This document shows positions 41,452 to 50,378 of a DNA stretch of 64,000 nucleotides, one piece after another. The position numbers were made by a program, and so were the translations under genes. This DNA is from Pararhizobium polonicum. GTDB taxonomy: Bacteria > Pseudomonadota > Alphaproteobacteria > Rhizobiales > Rhizobiaceae. Each line of letters begins with the position of its first letter. Positions within the stretch are counted from its first letter, which is position 1. The stretch covers positions 62,001 to 126,000 of the forward strand of contig NZ_LGLV01000007.1 of the NCBI RefSeq assembly GCF_001687365.1, written 5' to 3'. Below the pieces are notes generated by a model. The model was not told the DNA's origin. It worked only from the letters and a program-made list of their open reading frames with translations, and did not search any database.

Positions 41452-42783
41452 TCAAACCGGCGGTGCGATCTCGATCGGCGTGCCATCGGAAAAGCGGCTG
41501 AAGCGGAAGGGCACGGGATCGACGATAGGCGTGCTTCCCGTGACCAAGTCGGCAGCGAGATGCCCGGCACCCGGACCGATGCCGAAGCCATGGCCTGAAA
41601 ATCCGGTGGCGATGACCAGGCCGGGAACACTCTCGACCGTGGAAATGACCGGCACCGCGTCCGGCGTCACGTCGATCAGCCCGGCCCAGATTTGTTCGAC
41701 TTTGGCGTTGCGAAGAACCGGCAAGGCATCTGCTGCCGATTGCAGGGCTTTCAAGGCAGCTCCCGTATCGGGCTTCGGGTCGAGAACCCGCTGCCGCTCG
41801 AATGCGCCGGGCCGGTCGAGCGGCACAGGGGAGATTTCGAACAATTCCTGCCAGCTGCGGGCACTCAGGCCCAGTTGCACCGAGTCTCCCTCGGCCTTCC
41901 GGGCGGGCTGGAAATCGCGGAAGAAGGCAAAGCTGTCGGGCACCAGCGCATGCGTGTTGAGGCCGCCATTGGCAATCGTGTAGCCGCCGTCGAGACGTTT
42001 GCGGTAGGCGTAGGTCGCGGTGGCGCCGGCGCCTTCAGGACCTCCCGCCACATGGCTGGTGCGCAGCACCGAGTTGCGCACTTTCAGTTGCGGCAGACGC
42101 ACATCGAGCCCCTTGCAGAAAAGCCGCGACCATGCGCCACCGGCCAGCACGACAGCGGAGGTCTCGATGCGGCCTTTCTCGGTGATGACGGCGCTGATGC
42201 GGCCAGCACTTCTCTCGATGCCGCGCACCGCGCAGCCCGTCAGGATACGGGCGCCCGCCCGCCTTGCACCGGCGGCAATGGCCGGAACGGCTTTTTGCGG
42301 CTCGGCGCGGGCGTCGCTTGGGGTGTAAAGCGCGCCCTTGTAGCGTGCGGCCGCACCCGGCATCAACGCTGTGGTCTCGTCCGGTCCAACCTGTCGCGTA
42401 TCGAGCCCATGCGCCTCAGCGAGTTTCAGCCAGGCATCGCGATTGGCGATATCCGTCTCCGTTTCGGAGATGTAGAGGATGCCGGAGCGGCGAAAACCGG
42501 TGTTGCCGCTGATCCGTGCGTCCAGTCCGTCCCAGATTTTCAAGGCTTCCATTGCCAGCGGAATTTCGCGCCGGTCACGCCCCATGATGCGGACCCAGCC
42601 CCAGTTGCGGCTGGATTGTTCACCGCCGAGAACGCCCTTCTCGCACAACACGACATCGATGCCGCGTTCGGCAAGGAACAGCGCGGTGCTGACCCCGATG
42701 ATGCCACCGCCAATGACGACAACGCCGGCCTTTTGCGGAAGAATCCGGTCTGTTTCAATCGGGTCGAGTGTCGGTCCGGGCAT
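41452..42783 (-). CDS. FAD-dependent oxidoreductase, D-amino acid dehydrogenase-like (DAO family)
   Basis: This 443-residue protein has the FAD motif AGVVVIGGGIIGVSTALFLAERGIDVVLCEKG near residue 20, GEQSSRNWGWVR, VLAGGAWSRLFCKG near residue 215 and the C-terminal ATGFSGHGFGIGPGAGHLAADLV. It belongs to the DAO superfamily that oxidises amino acids or secondary amines; the substrate is unknown. It lies alone between two plus-strand operons on the opposite strand, 9 nt from the dhaK stop and 113 nt from the lacI-type gene, with which it is co-directional. It may be co-transcribed with that repressor. Confidence 0.85.
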   Translation of the reverse strand: MPGPTLDPIETDRILPQKAGVVVIGGGIIGVSTALFLAERGIDVVLCEKGVLGGEQSSRNWGWVRIMGRDRREIPLAMEALKIWDGLDARISGNTGFRRSGILYISETETDIANRDAWLKLAEAHGLDTRQVGPDETTALMPGAAARYKGALYTPSDARAEPQKAVPAIAAGARRAGARILTGCAVRGIERSAGRISAVITEKGRIETSAVVLAGGAWSRLFCKGLDVRLPQLKVRNSVLRTSHVAGGPEGAGATATYAYRKRLDGGYTIANGGLNTHALVPDSFAFFRDFQPARKAEGDSVQLGLSARSWQELFEISPVPLDRPGAFERQRVLDPKPDTGAALKALQSAADALPVLRNAKVEQIWAGLIDVTPDAVPVISTVESVPGLVIATGFSGHGFGIGPGAGHLAADLVTGSTPIVDPVPFRFSRFSDGTPIEIAPPV

Positions 42784-42896
42784 GGGCGCTGTTTTCCAGT
42801 GTCAGAAGAGATTCCGTCTGATTTGCCTCGTAATCCGCCGGCGTTCAAGTCGCAAAGAGTGGCCGCGGCGGATTGAGGGAACGGCGTTCAGGCCCA

Positions 42897-43934
42897 TCAG
42901 CGAGGGGGCAGGATGAACGCATCGCTCTCGCCTTCGACGAGATGTTCCTGCCAGATCTTTCGCAGCGCCGCCTCCGGATAGAAATGGCGGAAGGCCGGCA
43001 TCGTCGCCAGCAGCGCTTCTGCGAGCGCAATGCCGAGATCGCGGCGCGACAGCGTGAAGCCGGTGAGGCTTGGCGATAGAAAATGTGCTTGCGGGCTCTG
43101 GCGTCCGATTACGGCGATATCGCGCCCGGGCTTGAGGCCGGCTTCGCTGAGGCCACGATAAAAGCCGATGGCGATGGTTTCGTTGACCAGCAGGATCGCG
43201 GTTGGCCGGTCCTTGTTCGCCAGCAGTTGCTGGGCGACATGATAGCCGCCAGCCTCGTTCGGCTTCGAACTGAAGATGAGATCGGGATCGAGCGTCAGCC
43301 CGTGCGCCGCAAGCGCCTTGGCGCTTTGATCGACGAAGAGATAGCCGAGGTTGATGTCGTCATGCGGCCTTGTCACGGCAATGCGGCGGTGGCCTTTCGC
43401 CACCAGCCGGTCGATCGAGACCTGCGCCATGCCTTCGAAATCGAGATCGAGCCATGGCTGGCCGACGTCGGTCAGACTGCGCCCCAGCGTGACGAATGGG
43501 ATCTTGCGCTTGGCCAGAAACTCGAAACGCGGATCGTACCGCTGGGTTGCCGACAGAATGAGGCCATCGGCGAACCCGCGGGCAACGACGCGCCGGAGAT
43601 AGTCGTCCGGGTCTTCCTCCGACGAGCAGAGAAGGGCGACGAGATCGAGATGATGGCGGGCAAAGACCGTCTGCACGCCGTCGAAAACGCTCATGAAGAA
43701 GGTATCGCCCTGACCGGTGATCTCGCTGCCGGTCTGCATCATGAAGCCGATGATATTGGTGGTGCCCTGACGCAGGCTGCGGCCGGACTGGTTGGGCACG
43801 TAGCCGAGTTCGGCTGCCGCTTCGAGCACCCTCTTGCGGGTTTCCTCGTTGACATCGGGACGGCCGTTCAGCGCCCGCGACACCGTTCCGATGGAAATAT
43901 CCAGATGTTGCGCAAGCCTGCGTATGCCCGTCAT
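42897..43934 (-). CDS. LacI-family transcriptional repressor
   Basis: This 345-residue regulator begins with the LacI HTH, MTGIRRLAQHLDISIGTVSRALNGRPDVNEETRKRVLEAAAELGYVPN (read in two parts), followed by a periplasmic-binding-fold effector domain, IGFMMQTGSEI, DGLILSATQRYDPRF, DLDFEGMAQVSIDRLVAKGHRRIA and INLGYLFVDQS. ATG 43934 starts the HTH; a TTG at 43949 would add five residues. It diverges from the sugar operon at 44075. The perfect palindrome CCGTAAACGTTTACGG in the gap has the symmetry of a LacI-family operator, so local repression is likely. Confidence 0.92.
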   Translation of the reverse strand: MTGIRRLAQHLDISIGTVSRALNGRPDVNEETRKRVLEAAAELGYVPNQSGRSLRQGTTNIIGFMMQTGSEITGQGDTFFMSVFDGVQTVFARHHLDLVALLCSSEEDPDDYLRRVVARGFADGLILSATQRYDPRFEFLAKRKIPFVTLGRSLTDVGQPWLDLDFEGMAQVSIDRLVAKGHRRIAVTRPHDDINLGYLFVDQSAKALAAHGLTLDPDLIFSSKPNEAGGYHVAQQLLANKDRPTAILLVNETIAIGFYRGLSEAGLKPGRDIAVIGRQSPQAHFLSPSLTGFTLSRRDLGIALAEALLATMPAFRHFYPEAALRKIWQEHLVEGESDAFILPPR

Positions 43935-43980
43935 TCCAGCTGCTTTCAACGTATGATTTGGCTGCCCTGCTGCTCATCTA

Positions 43981-44025
43981 TTGACACGTTTCAAAAATCG
44001 TTCATAGTTCCGTAAACGTTTACGG
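43981..44025 (+). promoter_or_regulatory. Sigma-70-type promoter with overlapping LacI-family operator
   Basis: TTGACA at 43981-43986 and CATAGT at 44003-44008, spaced 16 bp, form a plausible -35/-10 pair. The perfect 16-bp palindrome CCGTAAACGTTTACGG follows at 44010-44025, right over the expected transcription start. It matches the central-CG palindromes of the LacI/GalR family. The site is 50 nt upstream of the sugar operon and about 75 nt from the divergent repressor. Confidence 0.75.
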
Positions 44026-44074
44026 CGATCGAAAAGGAGCGAAAACCGTAGACCTCGAGGAGGAGAATCCCATT

Positions 44075-45097
44075 TTGCGTGCAGTTTTGTGCGGATGCGG
44101 AGCTATGGCCAAAGGCTGGCTCAAAGCGATCGCGGACACCCCTGAAATTCGCTCTGCGGTTGATGTCGTCGGGCTTGTCGATGTCAATCCGTCGGCAGCG
44201 AAAGCGCTTGCCGAAGAGTTCGGATTGGCCGAGGCGATTGTCGGTTCTGATCTCGGCGATGTGTTGACGAAGACGTCTGCTGACGTGGTTTTCGACGTGG
44301 TTGTTCCATCGGCCCGTCACGATGTGGTTTCCACTGCGCTGGCGCACGGATGCCATGTGCTGAGCGAAAAACCGATGGCGTCCTCGATCGAGGAAGGCCG
44401 GTCGTTGATCGCCCAGGCAACTGCTGCCGGAAAAGTCCACGCTATCGTCCAGAACCGCCGTTTCATCTCCGGCATTCGCCGCATCCGCCGTCTGGTCGAT
44501 AGCGGCGCGCTCGGGGAGCTGACGGCCATCCATTGCGATTTCTTTATCGGCGCGCATTTCGGCGGTTTTCGCGAAGAGATGGACAATGTGCTGCTGCTCG
44601 ACATGGCGATCCACACCTTCGACGCCGCCCGCTTTATCGCCGACAAGGTGCCGATGGCCGTCTATTGCCACGAAAGCAATCCGCGCGGCTCCTGGTATGC
44701 GCATGGCGCGGCGGCCAACGCGATCTTCGAATTTTCCGACGACGTGACCTTTACCTATCGCGGTTCCTGGTGCGCCGAAGGCGCCAATACCAGCTGGGAA
44801 AGCCTGTGGCGGATCATCGGCACCAAGGGCACGCTGCTCTGGGATGGCGCGGAAACGTTCACGGCACATCAGGTTGCGGGAACGGAGGGCTTTTTCCGGC
44901 CGCTGGAGGCCGTCCCGGTGCCTGAACCGGCAAACGAGGCGCAGACCCACGGTCACGCCAGCGTCATCGCCGATTTCCTCGCGGCCATCCAAACCGGCGG
45001 TCAGCCGGAGACGATCAGCAACGACAATATCAACAGCCTTGCCATGGTGTTTGCGGCGATCGAAAGCGCCCGCACCCGGCAGCGCGTGACCCTATGA
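44075..45097 (+). CDS. Gfo/Idh/MocA-family oxidoreductase
   Basis: This 340-residue NAD(P)-dependent dehydrogenase has an N-terminal Rossmann domain (MRAVLCGCGAMAKGWLKAI), the EKP motif HGCHVLSEKPMASSIEEG near residue 92, and the substrate-side DMAIHTFDAARFIAD near residue 175, where His and Asp contact sugars. The family oxidises sugars, inositols or sugar acids. It starts with TTG 44075 after the strong AGGAGGAG site. First gene of the operon controlled by the palindrome; it is followed by a TIM-barrel protein. Confidence 0.88.
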   Translation: MRAVLCGCGAMAKGWLKAIADTPEIRSAVDVVGLVDVNPSAAKALAEEFGLAEAIVGSDLGDVLTKTSADVVFDVVVPSARHDVVSTALAHGCHVLSEKPMASSIEEGRSLIAQATAAGKVHAIVQNRRFISGIRRIRRLVDSGALGELTAIHCDFFIGAHFGGFREEMDNVLLLDMAIHTFDAARFIADKVPMAVYCHESNPRGSWYAHGAAANAIFEFSDDVTFTYRGSWCAEGANTSWESLWRIIGTKGTLLWDGAETFTAHQVAGTEGFFRPLEAVPVPEPANEAQTHGHASVIADFLAAIQTGGQPETISNDNINSLAMVFAAIESARTRQRVTL

Positions 45098-45110
45098 ACA
45101 GGACAGTTTC

Positions 45111-46013
45111 ATGAGCAATCCGGCAAAAGCCATTCGCATCGGCACTATGATCAGCGCATCTGCAGGCAAGGCGGCCGAGCGGATCGGCAAGGTGGCAGAT
45201 ATGGGCTTCGAGAGCTTCGAACCCTTCTTCTGGCAGACGACCAACGGACAGAACCTTGCCGAACTCGGCAAGCGCTGCGTCGAGGCGATCGGCGATCGCG
45301 ATATCACCATCTCGACGCTCGGCATGTTCGGCAATCCGCTGGAAACGACCGATATCGACCGCGACACGCTGCAGGGCTGGAAGGACTGCATCGACAACGC
45401 CCATCATTTCGGCGCCACCTGCGTTGCGGGCTTTACCGGCCGCATTCGCAACACGCCGCTGACCGACAGCCTGCCGCGCTATAAGGAAATCTGGAGCGAG
45501 CTTGCCAAGCGTGCCGCCGACAAGGGCGTCAAGATCGCCTTCGAGAATTGCGCCATGGATGGCAACTGGGCAACCGGCGACTGGAATATCGCTCACAATC
45601 CGGACGCCTGGGAGTTGATCTTCAACGAGACGCCGGATGACAATATCGGGCTCGAATGGGAGCCCTGCCACCAGATGGTCTATCTTATCGATCCGCTGCC
45701 GCAGATCCGCAAATGGGCGCCGAAAATCTTTCATGTGCATGGCAAGGACGCGACGATCCGTTGGGACGTCATCCGCGAGCACGGCATTTTCGGCAAGGAG
45801 AAGTTCGTCTTCATGCGCACGCCGGGCTTCGGCGACACCAACTGGACGGACGTGATTTCCGAGCTGCGGCTTGCCGGCTGGTCCGGCTCCATCGACATCG
45901 AAGGCTGGCATGATCCGGTCTATCGCGACGCGCTGGAAATGACCGGCCAGGTGCATGGCCTCAACTATCTGAAGACTTGCCGGGGCGGCGATTTCGTCGT
46001 CGATCCGGTCTGA
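45111..46013 (+). CDS. Sugar phosphate isomerase/epimerase (xylose isomerase-like TIM barrel)
   Basis: This 300-residue protein has the AP-endonuclease-2/xylose-isomerase-like barrel: KVADMGFESFEPFFWQ, GVKIAFENCAMDGNW (metal Glu), IGLEWEPCHQM (Glu), FHVHGKDATI (His) and GSIDIEGWHDPV (Glu). The metal ligands are consistent with a 3-epimerase or isomerase such as those acting on ketoses or oxo-sugars made by the preceding dehydrogenase. It starts 13 nt after that gene with GGACAG upstream. Exact substrate unknown. Confidence 0.87.
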   Translation: MSNPAKAIRIGTMISASAGKAAERIGKVADMGFESFEPFFWQTTNGQNLAELGKRCVEAIGDRDITISTLGMFGNPLETTDIDRDTLQGWKDCIDNAHHFGATCVAGFTGRIRNTPLTDSLPRYKEIWSELAKRAADKGVKIAFENCAMDGNWATGDWNIAHNPDAWELIFNETPDDNIGLEWEPCHQMVYLIDPLPQIRKWAPKIFHVHGKDATIRWDVIREHGIFGKEKFVFMRTPGFGDTNWTDVISELRLAGWSGSIDIEGWHDPVYRDALEMTGQVHGLNYLKTCRGGDFVVDPV

Positions 46014-46090
46014 GGGACTGTACTGAAATGGACTGAGGAAGGCCGGCATGGAGGATGACGGCCGACAGGATCACCACAAGGAGGAAAATT

Positions 46091-47323
46091 ATGGTTATCC
46101 GCAAATATGCAGTTATCGGTGCGCTGGCGCTGGCAGGCGTCTCGATGTTCGGTCTTTCCGCGCAGGCGGAAGACGTGACGTTGAATTTGTGGTCTCTGGA
46201 CAAGGACATCCAGCCTGCGCCGAATCTCGTCAAGGAATTCAACGCGCAGAACAACGGCATCAAGATCGAATATCGTCTCATCCAGTTCGATGATGTGGTG
46301 ACGGAGGCGATGCGCGCTTATGCCACCGGCCAGGCGCCGGATATCATCGCCATCGACAATCCGGAGCATGCGCTGTTTTCGTCGCGCGGCGCTTTCCTCG
46401 ATCTTACCGATATGATTTCGAAATCGACCGTGATCAAGCCGGAGAATTATTTCCCCGGGCCGCTGAAATCGGTCGAATGGGATGGCAAATATTACGGTGT
46501 GCCGAAGGCGACCAATACGATCGCGCTCTACTACAACAAGGACATGTTCAAGGCGAAGGGTCTTGATCCCAACAAGCCGCCGCAGACCTGGGACGAACTG
46601 GTCGAGGATGCCCGCAAGCTGACCGATTCGGCCGCCAACGTCTATGGCCTGGCTTTCTCGGCCAAGGCCAGCGAGGAAGGCACCTTCCAGTTCCTGCCAT
46701 GGGCGCAGATGGGTGGCGGCAGCTATCAGAACATCAATTCCGACGGTGCCGTGAAGGCGCTCGAAGTCTGGAAGACGATCATGGACGAGAAGCTCGCCTC
46801 ACCCGATACGCTGACGCGCGGCCAGTGGGATTCGACGGGCACATTCAACTCCGGCAATGCCGCCATGGCAATCTCCGGCCCGTGGGAACTCGACCGCATG
46901 TCGCAGGAAGCCAAATTCGACTGGGGCGTGACGCTGCTTCCCGTTCCGAGTGAAGGCGCCGAACGTTCCTCCGCCATGGGCGATTTCAACTGGGCGATCT
47001 TTGCCTCGACCAAGCATCCGGCAGAAGCCTTCAAGGCGCTCGAGTTTTTCGCCTCGCAGGATGACAAGATGTTCAAGAACTACGGCCAGCTTCCGGCCCG
47101 TTCCGACATCTCGATCCCGGAAACCGGTCACGCGCTCAAGGATGCCGGGCTGAAGGTCTTTCTCGAACAGCTGAAATACGCCAAGCCGCGCGGCCCGAAT
47201 CCGGAATGGCCGAAGATTTCCAAGGCGATCCAGGATGCCATTCAGGCGGCGCTGACGGGGCAGTCGAGCCCGAAGGAGGCGCTCGATCAGGCGGCCGAGA
47301 AGATCAAGGCTGTATTGGGCTAA
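46091..47323 (+). CDS. Sugar ABC transporter substrate-binding protein (CUT1)
   Basis: This 410-residue periplasmic protein has a signal peptide ([20 protein letters not shown], cleavage after SAQA) and a family 1 sugar-binding fold: [75 protein letters not shown] (in parts), [15 protein letters not shown] and [19 protein letters not shown]. Start is ATG 46091 with AAGGAGG upstream; a longer in-frame reading from 46055 lacks a ribosome site. It follows the isomerase by 77 nt. Confidence 0.9.
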   Translation: MVIRKYAVIGALALAGVSMFGLSAQAEDVTLNLWSLDKDIQPAPNLVKEFNAQNNGIKIEYRLIQFDDVVTEAMRAYATGQAPDIIAIDNPEHALFSSRGAFLDLTDMISKSTVIKPENYFPGPLKSVEWDGKYYGVPKATNTIALYYNKDMFKAKGLDPNKPPQTWDELVEDARKLTDSAANVYGLAFSAKASEEGTFQFLPWAQMGGGSYQNINSDGAVKALEVWKTIMDEKLASPDTLTRGQWDSTGTFNSGNAAMAISGPWELDRMSQEAKFDWGVTLLPVPSEGAERSSAMGDFNWAIFASTKHPAEAFKALEFFASQDDKMFKNYGQLPARSDISIPETGHALKDAGLKVFLEQLKYAKPRGPNPEWPKISKAIQDAIQAALTGQSSPKEALDQAAEKIKAVLG

Positions 47324-47339
47324 GCTTGGCGGCTTCTCT

Positions 47340-47360
47340 CTTCTCCCCACCGGGGAGAAG
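47340..47360. repeat. GC-rich palindrome after the binding-protein gene
   Basis: CTTCTCCCC (47340-47348) and GGGGAGAAG (47352-47360) form a 9-bp stem with a 3-nt loop. It lies between the binding-protein gene and the permease, where RNA-stabilising or attenuating stems are common, and its CTCCCC/GGGGAG core resembles the larger element at 26699-26798. No T-run follows. The rest of the 139-nt gap holds only the ribosome site of the next gene. Confidence 0.6.
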
Positions 47361-47462
47361 ACAAACCACCGATGGTCTCGCGCCATCCAATATTTCCTCC
47401 CGGAAGGGGCTGCCTCCCGCGTGAATGCGCCAGGCAGCCCCGTTCGGAGCATCGGAGGCCCC

Positions 47463-48365
47463 ATGAAGAGGCTGCTTTCCAGTGTCCGGGATGGCCGCGG
47501 TTTCGATATCGTGCTCGTTGCCTTCCCGCTCGGCTTTCTGTTCCTGATGGCGGGGCTGCCGCTGCTCTATAATGTCCTGATGAGCTTTCAGGAGGTCGAC
47601 ATGTTCAGCCTCGGCTCGTTCCTGCGCCCTTTTGTCGGCTTCAAGAATTATACCGATCTGTTCACCCAGCCGGAAACATGGCCGATCCTCGGCAATACCG
47701 CGATCTTCGTCATCGGCTCGATCGCCGGGCAATTCCTGATCGGCTTCGGGCTGGCGCTGTTCTTCTGGGTAAATTTTCCCGGCGCCTCGTGGCTGCGCGG
47801 CCTGTTCCTCGTGTCCTGGGTGATGCCCGGTCTCGTTGTCGGCGCCGTCTGGAACTGGATCCTGTCGGGCGATTTCGGCGTGCTGAATTTCATCCTGAAG
47901 GAAACCGGCATCATCTCCGGCAATATCTTCTGGCGCTCCGATCCGAACTATTCGCTCTATGCCGTCATCATGGCCAATGTCTGGCTCGGCACGTCCTTCA
48001 ACATGATCCTCCTGTCCGTCGGACTGGCGGGTATTCCGACCGACCTCTACGAGGCCGCCGAACTGGACGGGGCAAACGCCTGGCAGCGTTTCTGGACGAT
48101 CACCCTGCCGATGATGCGCTCGACCATCGGTGCTATCATCGCGCTCGGCCTGATCTTCACTCTGCAGCAGTTCGATCTTTTCGCGGCGATCACCTCCGGT
48201 GGACCGAACAATTCGTCCAATGTCACGCAATACTGGGCCTGGGATCTGTCATTCAGGCAGTATGATTTTGCCAAGGGCGCGACGATCTCCGTCATCATGA
48301 TCGTCTTCGTGATGATCGCAGCCGTCGTCTATGTGCGGTCCACACGTCATGAGGTGCGCGGATGA
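47463..48365 (+). CDS. Sugar ABC transporter permease (MalF/UgpA-like)
   Basis: This 300-residue inner-membrane protein has six predicted segments beginning FDIVLVAFPLGFLFLMAGLPLLY, and the EAA loop LYEAAELDGANAWQRFWTITLPM near residue 197. It partners the next permease to import the sugar bound by the 46091 product. ATG 47463 follows CGGAGG; a longer in-frame start at 47421 lies in the hairpin spacer and is not supported. It overlaps the next gene by 4 nt. Confidence 0.92.
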   Translation: MKRLLSSVRDGRGFDIVLVAFPLGFLFLMAGLPLLYNVLMSFQEVDMFSLGSFLRPFVGFKNYTDLFTQPETWPILGNTAIFVIGSIAGQFLIGFGLALFFWVNFPGASWLRGLFLVSWVMPGLVVGAVWNWILSGDFGVLNFILKETGIISGNIFWRSDPNYSLYAVIMANVWLGTSFNMILLSVGLAGIPTDLYEAAELDGANAWQRFWTITLPMMRSTIGAIIALGLIFTLQQFDLFAAITSGGPNNSSNVTQYWAWDLSFRQYDFAKGATISVIMIVFVMIAAVVYVRSTRHEVRG

Positions 48366-49189
48366 GCGAGACCAACCGCAACCGCCTGATGCTGGTGATC
48401 GCCATCATCATGGCTGCAATCTATCTGTTTCCGCTTTACTGGATGTATGTCACTGCGCTGAAAAGCGGCTCGGAGATGTTCGCCACACCGCCGAGTTTCT
48501 GGCCGGCGGTGCCGCAGTGGAGCACCTATTCCTATGTCTGGGAAAGCCGGGGCATGGGGCGTTACCTCTGGAATTCGCTGGTCATCGCCTTCGGATCGGT
48601 GGTGCTGATCACCGTGCTGGGCGTCGGCTGCGCCTATGTGCTGGCGCGCTATCGCAACGTCTGGGTCGATATCGGCCTGTTCCTGATCCTGATGTTGCAG
48701 GTCCTGCCGGCATCCCTGATGATCACGCCGATCTTCGTCGGATTCTCGCAGCTCGGCATGATGAATTATCCTCGTCTGGCTGTCATCATCGCCATCGCCG
48801 CCAAGAGCATGCCGTTCTTCGTCGTGCTGGTGCGCGCCACCTTCATGGCCGTTCCGCAGGAGCTGGAGGAGGCGGCGCTTGTCGATGGCAATTCGCGTGT
48901 CGGCGCCTTCTTCAACATCGTGCTGCCGCTTGCCCGCAACGGCATCCTGGTCAGCGCCATCCTCATCTTCATGCAGGCCTTTGGCGAGTTCGTCTATTCG
49001 AAATCGATCATCCAGTCGGTCGAGCTGCAGCCTGCCAGCGTTGGCCTCAATTCCTTCATGGGGCCGAACACCAATGAATGGAACAACATCATGGCCTATG
49101 CCACGATCTACGTGACCCCCATTCTCGCCATCTTCGTGCTGTTGCAGCGGCGAATCGTCTCCGGCCTTACCTCGGGAGCCATCAAATGA
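48362..49189 (+). CDS. Sugar ABC transporter permease (MalG/UgpE-like)
   Basis: This 275-residue permease starts with a membrane segment (LMLVIAIIMAAIYLFPLYWMYVTAL). It has the EAA loop VPQELEEAALVDGNSRVGAFFNIVLPL near residue 165 and a C-terminal LLQRRIVSGLTSGAIK, the standard end of CUT1 permeases. It overlaps the previous permease (ATGA) and the ATPase (ATGA), so all three are coupled. Same sugar transporter as the two preceding genes. Confidence 0.92.
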   Translation: MSETNRNRLMLVIAIIMAAIYLFPLYWMYVTALKSGSEMFATPPSFWPAVPQWSTYSYVWESRGMGRYLWNSLVIAFGSVVLITVLGVGCAYVLARYRNVWVDIGLFLILMLQVLPASLMITPIFVGFSQLGMMNYPRLAVIIAIAAKSMPFFVVLVRATFMAVPQELEEAALVDGNSRVGAFFNIVLPLARNGILVSAILIFMQAFGEFVYSKSIIQSVELQPASVGLNSFMGPNTNEWNNIMAYATIYVTPILAIFVLLQRRIVSGLTSGAIK

Positions 49190-50253
49190 CCAAGCAGATC
49201 GAACTCTCGGGCGTCAACAAATACTATGGTGCCTTTCACGCGCTGAAGAATATCGAGCTTAGCATCGAGAAGGGCACCTTCGTGGCGCTCGTCGGCCCGT
49301 CCGGCTGCGGCAAGTCCACGCTGCTGCGGTCGCTGGCCGGGCTCGAAAGCATCTCGACGGGCGACCTGAAGATCGCCGGCGAACTGATGAACAACGTGCC
49401 GCCGCGCAAGCGTGATATCGCCATGGTGTTCCAGTCCTATGCACTCTATCCGCATATGACCGTGGAGCAGAACCTCACCTACAGCCTGCGCATTCGCGGC
49501 GTCGCCAAGGCCGAAGCCAAGAAGGCGGCCGAAGAGGTTGCCGCGACCACCGGCCTGTCGCAACTTCTCGGCCGCTATCCGCGCGAGCTTTCCGGCGGCC
49601 AGCGCCAGCGTGTCGCCATGAGCCGGGCCATCATCCGCGATCCCAAGGCTTTCCTGTTCGACGAACCTTTGTCGAACCTCGACGCCGCCCTGCGTGTCCA
49701 TATGCGCAAGGAAATCCGCGCTCTGCACGACCGGCTTGGGGCCACTTCCGTCTATGTCACGCATGACCAGATCGAGGCGATGACCATGGCCGATCATGTC
49801 GTGGTCATGAAAGACGGCGTGATCGAGCAGCAGGGCGCACCGCTGGAGCTTTACGACCGGCCGGCCAACAAATTCGTCGCGGGTTTCATCGGCTCGCCGG
49901 CGATGAATTTCGTGCCGGCAACGGTCGGTGAAGACGGCCGGTCGCTGGCCGTCGATGTCGGGGAAAAGCAGACGATCATTCTCGACCGCCAGCTGGAACC
50001 GGGCCGCAAGGTGACGGCCGGCCTGCGGCCGGAACATCTGCATTTCGTCGAGCCCGGTCTGGGCGTCTTCCGGCTTCCCGTCGGTGTCGTCGAGACGACC
50101 GGATCGGCGACCTACATCACGACATCGACCGCGGCAGAGGTGACGATTGTCGAAACCTCGCGCAGGGCAGTCAAGGCAGGGGATATGATCGATATCTCCG
50201 TTCGCCCGGCGGATGTGCATATCTTCGATGAGAAGACGGGGTTGAGAATCTGA
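49186..50253 (+). CDS. Sugar ABC transporter ATP-binding protein (MalK/UgpC-like)
   Basis: This 355-residue ATPase has Walker A GPSGCGKST, the Q-loop MVFQSYALYPHM, signature LSGGQRQRVAMSRAIIR, Walker B AFLFDEPLSNLDAALR and YVTHDQIEAMT, followed by a TOBE domain (AGLRPEHLHF, DISVRPADVHIF). All motifs are intact, unlike the GlpS-like protein at 33189. ATG 49186 overlaps the permease stop; an upstream in-frame reading is rejected. It completes one sugar transporter. No terminator is evident in the 125-nt gap that follows, which instead holds a TTGACA-like sequence at 50303-50308. Confidence 0.92.
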   Translation: MTKQIELSGVNKYYGAFHALKNIELSIEKGTFVALVGPSGCGKSTLLRSLAGLESISTGDLKIAGELMNNVPPRKRDIAMVFQSYALYPHMTVEQNLTYSLRIRGVAKAEAKKAAEEVAATTGLSQLLGRYPRELSGGQRQRVAMSRAIIRDPKAFLFDEPLSNLDAALRVHMRKEIRALHDRLGATSVYVTHDQIEAMTMADHVVVMKDGVIEQQGAPLELYDRPANKFVAGFIGSPAMNFVPATVGEDGRSLAVDVGEKQTIILDRQLEPGRKVTAGLRPEHLHFVEPGLGVFRLPVGVVETTGSATYITTSTAAEVTIVETSRRAVKAGDMIDISVRPADVHIFDEKTGLRI

Positions 50254-50378
50254 GGCTTCGGTGCGATTTCGTTTTTTCTGTATAAAAATACGTTTCTCGC
50301 GCTTGACAAGCGGGAAGCCGCCGATATTCCTTGTCCGGAAAATCGAAGCGGCTGGCGGCCGCGACAGGGAGAAATGAC

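Noticed and set aside
41324-42876. Plus-strand frames over 41324-41983 and 41692-42876
   Set aside because: They are antisense to the FAD-dependent oxidoreductase with a clear Rossmann motif and C-terminal DAO signature.
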